Positions 9,070 to 17,572 of a DNA stretch of 64,000 bases are shown one piece after another (within the stretch, counting starts at the first letter, position 1; each line of letters begins with the position of its first letter). The notes below the pieces were generated by a model. The model was not told the DNA's origin. It saw nothing but the letters and a program-made list of their open reading frames with translations, and did not search any database. The DNA comes from Mesorhizobium sp. CU3 (GTDB lineage Bacteria > Pseudomonadota > Alphaproteobacteria > Rhizobiales > Rhizobiaceae). The DNA lies in NCBI RefSeq assembly GCF_006442965.1, contig NZ_VFWX01000008.1:1-64000 (forward strand), in the 5' to 3' direction. The position numbers and the translations under genes were made by a program.

Positions 9070-11391
9070 ATGGCCAAGGCGGACGCGTGGGGCGCGCCCG
9101 GGGGGAAGGTTTTTGCGCGTCGCAAGGCAAGGGGCGATGGACTTGCCGGCAATGCGCGCCTGATCGCCGAACCTGCCTATCAGCGGCTGCTGGCCGCCGA
9201 GCCGCTGTTGCGCCGGTCGATCCCGGCGCTGATCATCATCTTCCTCGTCGTCATCGCCGCGCTGCGCTTCCTGTCGCTGATGAACGAGCATGACGAGATC
9301 GAGCGCGATTCCAAGGCGGTGCTGGCGCTGGCCGCCGGCCAGATGGCGCAGGCGATCACCGCCGATCCGAGCGCCGCAGGCATCAATGCCGTCGACCTTC
9401 TGGAAAGCACCAGCCGCCAGGGCGCGATGGGCCGCGCCCATGTGCTTGCCATCACCGACGCCGCCTTCAAGATCGTCGCCGTTTCACCTTTCTCGACGGG
9501 ATGGCAGGGCCGCACGCTGGACAGCCTGGTGCTCGGCGGCCAGCCGCTCTTCATGTTCGGCGACCGCGCCGGCGTCATGAACGTCTCGATCGCAGGGCAG
9601 GATTGGTTCGCGGCGGTGAGCCTTGCCGGCGACCGCAAGCACGCCGCCGCCGTGCTGGTGCCGCAGCAGGCTGTGTTCGAGAACTGGCGCAAATCGATGT
9701 CGCTCAACGTCACGCTGTTCGTGCTGACCGCGGGCGTGCTGATCGTCGTGCTCTATGCCTATTTCGGCCAGGCGGCGCGCGCGCAGGCCGCCGACCGCAT
9801 CTATCTCGAGGCGCATCAGCGCATCGACATGGCGCTGGTGCGCGGCCGCTGCGGGTTGTGGGACTGGGACATGGTGCGCGGCAAGATGTACTGGTCGCGC
9901 TCGATGTACGACATGCTGGGCTACGAGCCTTGCGATACGATGCTCTCCTTCGGCGAGGTCGACGAGATCATCCACCCCGACGACGGCGATCTGTTCGAGC
10001 TTGCCAACCGCATCGTCGAGCGCGAGATCGACCATATCGACCAGGTCTTCCGCATGCGCCATGCCGACGGGCAATATGTATGGATGCGGGCGCGCGCCCA
10101 GGTGATCGATCCGGAAGCGCCGGAGATCCAATTGATCGGCATCGCCGTCGACGTCACCGAGCAGCGGCATCTGGCGCTGCGCTCGGAAGCGGCCGACATG
10201 CGGCTGAGGACCGCGATCGAGAACATCAACGAATCCTTCGTGCTGTGGGATGCCGCCGAGCGGCTGATCATGTGCAACTCGAAATTCCAGAAGGACAACG
10301 GGCTCTCCGACCGCGACGTGGTGCCGGGTGCTGCGCGCGATTTCCTCGAAGAGCGCATGCTCGCCTTCGCCTCGGAGCGCAGGCTGGCCAATGCCAACGG
10401 CCCGCAAGGCGGCGTCAGCCTGGAGCGGCAGCTCGCCGACGGGCGCTGGCTGCAGGTCAATGAACTCAGGACCCGCGACGGCGGCACCGTCTCGGTCGGC
10501 TCCGACATCACCCAGATCAAGCTGCACCAGGAAAAGCTGGTCGACAGCGAGCGCCGGCTGATGGCGACGATCCACGACCTCAGCCTTGCACGGCGCGCCG
10601 AAGAGGAACGCGCCAGCGAACTGGTCGAGCTCAACCGCAAATACATGAAGGAAACCGAGCGCGCCGAAGCCGCCAACCGGGCGAAGTCCGAATTCCTCGC
10701 CAACATGTCGCATGAGCTGCGCACCCCGCTCAACGCCATTATCGGCTTCTCCGAACTGATGCAGCAGGGGCTGTTCGGGCCGCTCGGCTCCGAGCGCTAC
10801 GAGGAATATGCGACCGACATCAACGGCAGCGGCAAATATCTGCTCGGCGTCATCAATGACATCCTCGACATGTCGAAGATCGAGGCCGGCCAGTTTTCGC
10901 TCGACCGCGAGGAGATCGACCTCTGCCCGCTGATCAAGGAAACGGTGCGGGTGATCTCGCTGCAGGCGGCCGAAAAATCGATCACGGTGGAGACGCGCAT
11001 CGCCGATACGATGCGGCTCTTCGCCGACCGCCGCGCGATCAAGCAGATCGCCATCAACCTGCTCTCCAACGCGGTGAAGTTCACGGGACAGGGCGGTAAG
11101 ATCACGGTCAGGGCGCGAAATACCTCCGGCGCGCTGATGCTGACCATCGAGGACAATGGCTGCGGCATTCCGAAGGCGGCGCTGAGCAAGCTCGGCCGGC
11201 CGTTCGAGCAGGTGCAGAACCAGTTCTCGAAAAACCACGCCGGCTCTGGTCTTGGGCTCGCCATCTCGCGTTCGCTGGCCGAACTGCAGGGCGGCGCGCT
11301 GAAGATCCGCTCGACCGAAGGTGTCGGCACCATCGTGTCGGTGCGCATCCCGCTGAAGAAGTCCCCGGCGGCGGTGAAGGCTGCGGCGTAG
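9070..11391 (+). CDS. pleC: PAS-domain sensor histidine kinase, PleC-like
   Basis: A 773-residue hybrid of two transmembrane segments (about 51-70 and 213-235) enclosing a periplasmic region, two PAS domains (about 260-368 and 377-487), a HisKA domain with phospho-acceptor His548 in MSHELRTPLNAII, and a HATPase_c domain (about 640-765). The segment after the His box (GLFGPLGSERYEEYATDI) is typical of PleC/PdhS-type kinases, which act as kinase or phosphatase on the cell-fate regulator DivK. From what I know of Sinorhizobium meliloti, pleC lies beside glnE, the two-component pair, degP and cycHJKL, as here. GGGGAG precedes the ATG at 9070; a GTG at 9061 is less likely. Assignment as the true orthologue is an inference from motif and neighbourhood. 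Confidence 0.82.
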   Translation: MAKADAWGAPGGKVFARRKARGDGLAGNARLIAEPAYQRLLAAEPLLRRSIPALIIIFLVVIAALRFLSLMNEHDEIERDSKAVLALAAGQMAQAITADPSAAGINAVDLLESTSRQGAMGRAHVLAITDAAFKIVAVSPFSTGWQGRTLDSLVLGGQPLFMFGDRAGVMNVSIAGQDWFAAVSLAGDRKHAAAVLVPQQAVFENWRKSMSLNVTLFVLTAGVLIVVLYAYFGQAARAQAADRIYLEAHQRIDMALVRGRCGLWDWDMVRGKMYWSRSMYDMLGYEPCDTMLSFGEVDEIIHPDDGDLFELANRIVEREIDHIDQVFRMRHADGQYVWMRARAQVIDPEAPEIQLIGIAVDVTEQRHLALRSEAADMRLRTAIENINESFVLWDAAERLIMCNSKFQKDNGLSDRDVVPGAARDFLEERMLAFASERRLANANGPQGGVSLERQLADGRWLQVNELRTRDGGTVSVGSDITQIKLHQEKLVDSERRLMATIHDLSLARRAEEERASELVELNRKYMKETERAEAANRAKSEFLANMSHELRTPLNAIIGFSELMQQGLFGPLGSERYEEYATDINGSGKYLLGVINDILDMSKIEAGQFSLDREEIDLCPLIKETVRVISLQAAEKSITVETRIADTMRLFADRRAIKQIAINLLSNAVKFTGQGGKITVRARNTSGALMLTIEDNGCGIPKAALSKLGRPFEQVQNQFSKNHAGSGLGLAISRSLAELQGGALKIRSTEGVGTIVSVRIPLKKSPAAVKAAA

Positions 11392-11428
11392 CTGGTTTCC
11401 TCAGATCTTGGTTACCTTGGCGGGACAG

Positions 11429-11586
11429 CGCCCCCCTCTGTCCTGCCGGACATCTCCCCCACGAGGGGGGAGATCAGATGTCGCGCCGGCTTTCGCCAAT
11501 TTGCCAACGGTGAAAGACGAGCGGGGCGCGGACACAGCCAATCTCCCCCCTCGTGGGGGAGATGTCCGGCAGGACAGAGGGGGGCG
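11429..11586. repeat. Perfect 46-bp inverted repeat, 66-nt spacer
   Basis: Positions 11429-11474 are the exact reverse complement of 11541-11586. Each arm also holds a smaller dyad (ATCTCCCCC against GGGGGGAGAT). The element lies between the convergent ends of the PleC-like kinase gene and the small periplasmic protein gene, where it could act as a bidirectional terminator or roadblock. Each arm looks like one copy of a dispersed G-rich repeat, joined head to head. Confidence 0.85.
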
Positions 11587-11626
11587 CGAAGGAGCGAGAT
11601 GTCGACAGACTCGGGTGACAACCGCC

Positions 11627-11884
11627 CTAAACCCGCGCCTTCTCCAACGCTTCCGCAAGTTCAGCCACGGTCAGCCTTCCGCCGGCGGCCGTCTCCCGTA
11701 GCCGCGCCTCCATCGCCTCGGAAAACTGGTCGAAGTCGATGCTGCCGCCAGCCGCCTTGCTGAGCTTTGTCGTCATGCCGTCCGGCAGGCGACCGCCGGC
11801 GGCTTTGTTCTCGGCGTAGGCAACGGTGCCGACGGCGCCGGCCAGCGCCACGAAGGCAAGGGCGAGCTTGGTCGATTTCTTCAT
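11627..11884 (-). CDS. Small predicted periplasmic protein downstream of glnE
   Basis: An 85-residue protein with a signal peptide (KKSTKLALAFVALAG to about AYA at residues 22-24). The mature part has two Ala-Gly-Gly-rich turns (AAGGRL, AAGGSI, AAGGRL) each followed by an acidic helix, e.g. DFDQFSEAMEARL and TVAELAEALEKAR. The pattern is reminiscent of degenerate EF-hand halves, but the calcium ligands are incomplete and I do not assign a function. Its ATG overlaps the glnE stop (ATGA), so it is translationally coupled to glnE. It could be a real conserved small gene; homologues were not searched. Confidence 0.68.
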   Translation of the reverse strand: MKKSTKLALAFVALAGAVGTVAYAENKAAGGRLPDGMTTKLSKAAGGSIDFDQFSEAMEARLRETAAGGRLTVAELAEALEKARV

Positions 11885-14800
11885 GGGGTTTCTCCTGTTG
11901 CATCGTCACCCCCGATGCGGCCGGACGCGCGTTTCGGCGCACCCGTGCGAAGCAGAAGAGCGAAGTCCTTCCTGACCTTCCGCGACGTTTCCTTGAGATG
12001 TGCTTCGAGCACAGCGAAATCCGGCAGATCGGTCACCGCCAGAAGCAGGTCCGAAAGCCCCGGCGGGACATCGTCGCGCTGGAACTCGCCGGTGAGGCAA
12101 AGCCGGATCATCTGGGTCAGCGCCAGATAGAGCCGATAGGCTTCGCCAAGTTCCGCGCGGATGTCGCCACCCGCGAAACCGGGCTCGAGCCGCGCCATTA
12201 TGTCGGCCGTCGCCGTCACCCGACGGCCGGGCTCGACGACGCCGATGATCACCGCGACCTGGGCGATGAATTCGAGATCGATCAGCCCGCCCGGAATGAG
12301 CTTGATGTCCCAGAGGTCGCGCGGCGGCTTTTCCTTTTCGATCAGAGCGCGCATCTCCAAGGCTTCGGCCTTGACCTTGGCGGCATCGCGCGGCTGCGCC
12401 AGCACCGCCGCCACCTCTTCCTCCAGCTCGGCGCAGAGCTCCTTGTCGCCGCCGACAGCGCGCGCCCGCGCCAGCGCCATGTGCTCCCAGGTCCAGGCGT
12501 CCTGGCGCTGATACTTCTTGAAGGCGTCGATGTGGGTGGCGACCGGGCCCTTGTTGCCGGATGGGCGCAGGCGCAGGTCGAGCTCGTAGAGCACGCCTTC
12601 GGCCGTCGGCGCCGAAACGGCGGCGATCAGGCGCTGTGTCATGCGGGTATAGTAATGCGACGGCGCCAGCGGCTTCTCGCCGTCGGATTCATCGGCATCC
12701 ATATTATGGTCGTAGAGCAGGATGAGGTCGACGTCGGAGCCGGCGGTGAGCTCGCGGCTGCCGAGCTTGCCCATGCCGAGCAGCGCCACCCTGCCCCCGG
12801 CGATGCCGCCATGGCGCTGCGCGAATTCGGCGATCACCGCTTGCAGCGCCGCTTCGATGGTGAGGTCGGCGAGATCGGAGAAGGCGCGGCCCGCCCGCGC
12901 GGGGTCGATCGAGCCGGCAAGCAGGCGCACGCCGATCAGGAATTTCTGCTCGGAGGCGAAGATGCGCAGGCGGTCGAGCACATCCTCATAGGCGCGGTCG
13001 CCCTCGATGAAGGCGGCGAGCCTGGCCGAGAGATAGGCGCGGTTGGGCAATTCCGTCAGCAGCGCCGGATCGAGCAGGCCGTCGAAGACATGCGGCCGGC
13101 GCGTGATGATGGCCGCCAGCCTGGGCGCCGCGCCCATGATCGTCGCCATCAGCTTGAGCAGCGCCGGGTTGGATTGCAGCAGCGAGAAGAGCTGGATGCC
13201 CGCAGGCAGGCCGGCGAGGAATTCGTCGAAGCGTACCAGCGCCTCGTCGGCGCGGCGCGTCTGGCCGAAGGCCTTGAGCAGCGCCGGCGTCAGTTCGGTC
13301 AGCCGCTCGCGCGCCTCCGCCGAGTGGGTGACGCGGTAGCGGCCGAAGTGCCAGCCGCGGATGACGCGGCAGATGTCGCTCGGCCGCTGGAAACCGAGGC
13401 GCTGCAGGCTCTGCAGCGTATCCGGGTCGTCGACATCGCCGGTGAAGACGAGGTTGCCGACACCCGCCGACAATTCCGGGGCGGTCTCGAAGAGCGCCGC
13501 ATAGTGCCGCTCGACCTGCTGCAGCGAGGCCCGGAAGGCTTCGGCGAACTCGGCCTCGCCAGCAAAGCCGAGCATGAGCGCGATGCGCTCCAGCTCCTCG
13601 TGATCCTCCGGCAGGACATGCGTCTGCTCGTCGGCCACCATCTGGATGGCGTGCTCGACCCGGCGCAGGAACCAGTATTGCCGGGTCAGCGCATCGCGCG
13701 CATCCGCAGTGATCCAGCCGCGCGAGGCGAGTTGGCTGAGCATCGGCACCGTCTCGCGGCCGCGCAGTTCCGGAAAGCGACCGCCGGCGATCAGCTGCTG
13801 CGTCTGGACGAAGAATTCGATCTCGCGGATGCCGCCACGGCCGAGCTTGACGTTGTGCCCCTTCACCGCGATCTCGCCATGGCCTTTGTGGGCATGTATC
13901 TGGCGCTTGATTGAGTGGACGTCGGCGATCGCCGCATAGTCCATGTATTTGCGCCAGACATAGGGCTGCAATTCCTTGAGGAAGCTGACGCCGGCGGCCA
14001 GGTCACCGGCCACCGGTCGCGCCTTGATCATGGCGGCACGCTCCCAGTTCTGGCCGCGTGCCTCATAGTAGTTGAGCGCCGCTTCGATCGGGATAGCCAG
14101 CGGCGTCGAACCGGGATCGGGGCGGAGCCTGAGATCGGTACGGAAGACATAGCCGTGCTCGGTGCGGTCCTGCAGGATGCGCACCAGCCGGCGCGTCAAC
14201 CGCGAGAACAATTCCGTCGCGTCGAGCGGATCGGTGACGGCGGGCGCCTCCGGATCGAAGAAGACGACGAGGTCGATATCGGAGGAGAAATTCAGCTCAT
14301 GCGCGCCGAGCTTGCCCATGCCGAGCAGGATCCAGCCTGAACCGCGGGCCGGCTTCCTAGGATCGGGCAGCTTCAGCTTACCCTGGCGGTGCGCGTCGAG
14401 CAGCAGGAAATCGACGGCGGCGCCGGTGCAGGCGTCGGCAAGGTCGCTGAGGCGGCGCACGGTGACCGATGTCTCGGCCTCGCCCGAGAGATCGGCGAGC
14501 GCAATCAGGAAATGAGCCTCGGTCTTCCATTGCCTGAGCGCCATCATCAGCCCGGTTTCCGAGACATCCTCAGCCCGGGCCGCTCCAGCGATCGCCTCAC
14601 CGATGGATGAGAGCCGCTCCTCTATCGTCCGGTCGAACAGCGTGTCGAGAATGGCCGGTCGGCGCCGCGCGACATCGCGCAGGAAGGGCGACAGGTCGAA
14701 TATGGCGGCGAGCAGGTCCTGCGCCTCGCCCTCGCCGGCCAGGAATGCGGCGAGACGGGAAAGGCCTTCCTCCTCGGCGGCGTCGGCGATTTCCGACAAT

Positions 14801-14898
14801 TCGCGCCGGGCACGGTCCTTGTCCAGCGGCCGCAGCGCCAGCGTAGGCGCAAGTCGCCAGTCGGTTTCGATCTTCTTCTTCGCCATCCTTGCCGCCAT
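11881..14898 (-). CDS. glnE: Bifunctional glutamine synthetase adenylyltransferase/adenylyl-removing enzyme
   Basis: A 1005-residue GlnE. It has two nucleotidyltransferase domains with the signature GMGKLG: GMGKLGAHELNFSSDIDLV near residues 193-212 (deadenylylase half) and GMGKLGSRELTAGSDVDLI near 707-727 (adenylylase half), each followed by a GlnD-type PII-uridylyltransferase-like helical domain. The enzyme adds or removes AMP on glutamine synthetase in response to PII state and so sets nitrogen assimilation. ATG at 14898 overlaps the stop of the upstream kinase (TGATG), so the two are coupled; a TTG one codon earlier is in frame but unlikely. The length fits alphaproteobacterial GlnE. Confidence 0.97.
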   Translation of the reverse strand: MAARMAKKKIETDWRLAPTLALRPLDKDRARRELSEIADAAEEEGLSRLAAFLAGEGEAQDLLAAIFDLSPFLRDVARRRPAILDTLFDRTIEERLSSIGEAIAGAARAEDVSETGLMMALRQWKTEAHFLIALADLSGEAETSVTVRRLSDLADACTGAAVDFLLLDAHRQGKLKLPDPRKPARGSGWILLGMGKLGAHELNFSSDIDLVVFFDPEAPAVTDPLDATELFSRLTRRLVRILQDRTEHGYVFRTDLRLRPDPGSTPLAIPIEAALNYYEARGQNWERAAMIKARPVAGDLAAGVSFLKELQPYVWRKYMDYAAIADVHSIKRQIHAHKGHGEIAVKGHNVKLGRGGIREIEFFVQTQQLIAGGRFPELRGRETVPMLSQLASRGWITADARDALTRQYWFLRRVEHAIQMVADEQTHVLPEDHEELERIALMLGFAGEAEFAEAFRASLQQVERHYAALFETAPELSAGVGNLVFTGDVDDPDTLQSLQRLGFQRPSDICRVIRGWHFGRYRVTHSAEARERLTELTPALLKAFGQTRRADEALVRFDEFLAGLPAGIQLFSLLQSNPALLKLMATIMGAAPRLAAIITRRPHVFDGLLDPALLTELPNRAYLSARLAAFIEGDRAYEDVLDRLRIFASEQKFLIGVRLLAGSIDPARAGRAFSDLADLTIEAALQAVIAEFAQRHGGIAGGRVALLGMGKLGSRELTAGSDVDLILLYDHNMDADESDGEKPLAPSHYYTRMTQRLIAAVSAPTAEGVLYELDLRLRPSGNKGPVATHIDAFKKYQRQDAWTWEHMALARARAVGGDKELCAELEEEVAAVLAQPRDAAKVKAEALEMRALIEKEKPPRDLWDIKLIPGGLIDLEFIAQVAVIIGVVEPGRRVTATADIMARLEPGFAGGDIRAELGEAYRLYLALTQMIRLCLTGEFQRDDVPPGLSDLLLAVTDLPDFAVLEAHLKETSRKVRKDFALLLRTGAPKRASGRIGGDDATGETP

Positions 14899-16379
14899 CA
14901 ATGCGTCTCCCGTGCCGGGAAACTCATGACCACAGACAATCCTGGATTGGCGGGGGCAAGATCAAGCCTGCCGTTGTGGAAAGTCATGATCGCCTTGGCG
15001 AGGCTTAGGCCCAAGCCCGAGCCGGGCTGCGAGCGGCTCTTTTCCAGCCGCACGAAACGCTCGGTGGCGCGGGCCCGGTCGCTGTCGTCGGGAATGCCGT
15101 GGCCATTGTCGGCGACGGCAAGCTTGATCTCGTTGCCGACGCGTTCCAGCGTCACGCGCACCTTCGGCGCATCGGTGGCGCCGGTCGAATATTTGATGCC
15201 GTTGTCGACGATGTTCGACAGCGCCTGGCCGATCAGCTCGCGGTTGCCGTTGACGACAATGGCGTCCGGCACGGTCGCTTCCAGCGCCACGCCCGCCTCC
15301 TCCGCCACCGGCTCGTAGAGCTCGACGACATCGCTCACCGTGGCTGCAAGATCGACGGGGCTGGTCGTCTCCGACGAATAGCCGGCCTCCAGCCGCGAGA
15401 TCATCAGGATGGCGTTGAAGGTCTTTATCAGCTGGTCGGATTCGGCGATCGTGCTTTCCAGCGCCTGGCGATAATCGTTCGTCTTGTGCTTGCCGGCAAG
15501 CGTCGCCTCGGCGCGATTGCGCAGCCTAGTGAGCGGCGTCTTCAAATCATGGGCGATGTTGTCGGAAACCTGCTTCAGGCCCTCGTTCAGCATGGCGATG
15601 CGGGCAAGCATCGTGTTGAGGTTCTCCGACAGGCGGTCGAACTCGTCGCCGGCGCCGGTGACCGGCAGCCGGCCGGTGAGGTCGCCGCCCATGATGCGGC
15701 GGCTGGCGTCGGAGACGCTGTCGATCCGCTTCAGCGCCGCGTGGCCTACGAAGAACCAGATCAAGAGCCCGCCGAGCCCCATCATGCCGAGCGAAAGCAT
15801 CAAGGCGCGTTTGATGACGGCGCGGAAACGCTCGGGTTCGCCGAGGTCGCGGCCTACCAGCATGATCATCTGGTTGGGCAGCCTGAGCACCAGCGCGATG
15901 GCGTTGTGGCCCTTCTCGCCTGCCGGCTGCGCGCTGCTGTCGCCGGACGGGGGCGTCGTAGTCCCCTGGTCGGCGGTGCCGCTGCGCAGGCGGTCGAGCT
16001 CGCCTTCGCCGAAGCGCTGGTAGGAGAACGGCTCGGCCGTCCAGCCTTCGGTCTCGATGACGCCGGGTTCCAGGCTCTGCACATTGCCGGTCAGGATCTG
16101 GCCGTTGGTGTCGGCGATCAGATAAAGGTTGGCGCCAGGCTGGCGCGAGCGGTTTTCCACCACACGCACCAGCAAGGGCAGGCCGCCGCGCTGATAGGCG
16201 CGGGCAAGGCCCAGCACCTCGTCATTGATAGTGTCCTGCGTCTGCGCCGTCAGCATGCGCGCCGACAGCGAGGTCATGTAGAAGACCAGAAGCACGGCGC
16301 AGAGCGCGAAAAGCAGGAAATAAAGCGCGGAGAGCCGGGCCGCCGTCGTCTTCATAATGGCCGGCAGGGAAAGAGCCAT
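14898..16379 (-). CDS. Two-component sensor histidine kinase
   Basis: A 493-residue kinase with transmembrane segments near residues 14-36 and 192-213, a periplasmic sensor between them containing a low-complexity stretch (about 133-150), a HAMP linker, HisKA with phospho-acceptor His277 in NIAHDLKTPL, and HATPase_c with the boxes NIVDNGIKYS, DNGHGIP and GSGLGLSL. It is of the OmpR-partner (EnvZ/QseC-like) class. The cognate regulator is the upstream response regulator gene, from which it is separated by 108 bp holding a RIME-like repeat. A TAAGGGC ribosome site supports the ATG at 16379. It is translationally coupled to glnE, though a role in nitrogen control is not shown. Confidence 0.92.
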   Translation of the reverse strand: MALSLPAIMKTTAARLSALYFLLFALCAVLLVFYMTSLSARMLTAQTQDTINDEVLGLARAYQRGGLPLLVRVVENRSRQPGANLYLIADTNGQILTGNVQSLEPGVIETEGWTAEPFSYQRFGEGELDRLRSGTADQGTTTPPSGDSSAQPAGEKGHNAIALVLRLPNQMIMLVGRDLGEPERFRAVIKRALMLSLGMMGLGGLLIWFFVGHAALKRIDSVSDASRRIMGGDLTGRLPVTGAGDEFDRLSENLNTMLARIAMLNEGLKQVSDNIAHDLKTPLTRLRNRAEATLAGKHKTNDYRQALESTIAESDQLIKTFNAILMISRLEAGYSSETTSPVDLAATVSDVVELYEPVAEEAGVALEATVPDAIVVNGNRELIGQALSNIVDNGIKYSTGATDAPKVRVTLERVGNEIKLAVADNGHGIPDDSDRARATERFVRLEKSRSQPGSGLGLSLAKAIMTFHNGRLDLAPANPGLSVVMSFPARETH

Positions 16380-16388
16380 TTTGCCCTT

Positions 16389-16490
16389 AGATCAGGATGA
16401 CGATTTGTCGAATCGTCATCCTGATCTAACCCTTTGTTGCAGCATGATCTTTTCCGAAAACCGGTTCCCACTTTTCGGGATCATGCTCTA
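16389..16490. repeat. RIME-like intergenic mosaic element (two palindromes)
   Basis: Palindrome 1 has perfect 17-bp arms (16389-16405 and 16411-16427) around TGTCG. Palindrome 2 spans 16441-16487 with AGCATGAT against ATCATGCT and the inner core CCGAAAACCGGTTCCCACTTTTCGG. The two-palindrome layout of about 100 bp is that of rhizobial RIME elements. It separates the response regulator from its kinase, and its last bases (CTA, 16488-16490) form the stop codon of the response regulator. Confidence 0.82.
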
Positions 16491-17162
16491 GCCGCCTTTC
16501 AGCATGTATCCCGCGCCACGAATGGTGTGCAGGATCGGCTTGTCGAAGCCTTTCTCGATCTTGCCGCGCAGGCGTGAGACATGGACGTCGATGACGTTGG
16601 TCTGCGGATCGAAATGATAATCCCAGACATTTTCGAGCAACATGGTGCGCGTCACCACCTGGCCGGCATGCCGCATCAGATATTCGAGCAGGCGGAACTC
16701 GCGCGGCTGCAGCGTGATCTCGCGCCCCGCGCGCTTGACCGAATGCGAGAGCCGGTCGAGCTCGAGATCGCCGACGCGATAGACGGTTTCGGATTCGCGC
16801 GCGCTGGCGCGCCGGTTCAGCACCTCGACGCGCGCAAGCAATTCGGAAAAGGCGTAAGGCTTGGTGAGATAATCGTCGCCGCCGGCACGCAAGCCGGTGA
16901 CGCGGTCGTCGACCTCGCCCAGCGCCGACAGGATCAGCACCGGCGTGGTATTGCCGCGCGAGCGCAGTGCGGCGATCACCGACAGGCCGTCACGGCGGGG
17001 CATCATGCGGTCGACCACCATCACGTCATAGTCGCCGGCATCGGCCAGCGTGAAGCCGGTCTCGCCGTCGCCGGCGACATGGGCGGTGTGACCCGCCTCG
17101 GCGAAGGCTTTCTGTAGATAATCCGCCGCTTCGCGATCATCTTCCATCACGAGAATCTTCAT
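16488..17162 (-). CDS. OmpR-family response regulator
   Basis: A 224-residue regulator. The receiver domain (residues 1-115) carries the acidic pair Asp8-Asp9, the phospho-acceptor Asp51 in VVDRMMP, and Lys101-type switch residue in YLTKPY. The C-terminal winged helix (about 128-222) has the OmpR/PhoB signature RLSHSVKRAGREI and RLRGKIEKG. It probably pairs with the histidine kinase just downstream. The start at 17162 (MKILVMEDD) gives the family's normal length; a longer start at 17207 with AAGG upstream would add 15 residues and cannot be excluded. Its stop codon is provided by the RIME-like element. Confidence 0.93.
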   Translation of the reverse strand: MKILVMEDDREAADYLQKAFAEAGHTAHVAGDGETGFTLADAGDYDVMVVDRMMPRRDGLSVIAALRSRGNTTPVLILSALGEVDDRVTGLRAGGDDYLTKPYAFSELLARVEVLNRRASARESETVYRVGDLELDRLSHSVKRAGREITLQPREFRLLEYLMRHAGQVVTRTMLLENVWDYHFDPQTNVIDVHVSRLRGKIEKGFDKPILHTIRGAGYMLKGG

Positions 17163-17231
17163 AGCGCTGTTATACGCGATTTCACTGGAAGGTTGAGTGG
17201 CAGTCATGGCGCATAGCCTTGTTCACAAGCG

Positions 17232-17385
17232 GCATGTCGTCTTCCCAAACCGGTACCTACCTTGGGGCGACATGATTTTTTGGTCGCATGTCGTTCCCCA
17301 AAAACCGGTGTCCACTTCTTGGCGACATGCTTTTTTGGTCGCATGTCGTCTTCCCAAAACCGCTACACACTTTTGGCCGACATGC
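17232..17385. repeat. Three tandem hairpins of the GCATGTCG-arm repeat
   Basis: Three units at 17232-17274, 17286-17330 and 17341-17385 (period about 55 bp) each start with GCATGTCG and end with CGACATG(C). Between the arms lies the core AAAACCG..(T/A)C(A)CACTTTTGG with drift between units. They occupy the spacer between degP and the response regulator. Apart from this array and the terminator-like stem further right, positions 17208-17572 hold no gene that I can support. Confidence 0.8.
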
Positions 17386-17533
17386 TCTAAGTTAGAGCGG
17401 CAGCGGGGATGGGAACCCGCTGCCGCCAGGAGCGAAACACGGTGACTGACTGACGTGTTCGGCCCCATGTTTCCCGACGACGGCTCGGGGGTGTTGATAC
17501 CGCCGCAGGGAAAGTTGAAAGCGTTTGAGCATT

Positions 17534-17564
17534 GACCCCGAAGACCCATGCGGTTCTCGGGGTC
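17534..17564 (-). terminator. Probable terminator of degP
   Basis: GACCCCGAAGACC (17534-17546) pairs with GGTTCTCGGGGTC (17552-17564), two mismatches, five-nt loop. It lies 8 bp past the degP stop. The following bases on the minus strand are not a strong T tract, so it may depend on Rho or act as mRNA 3' end protector. Confidence 0.55.
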
Positions 17565-17572
17565 GTGCCTTT

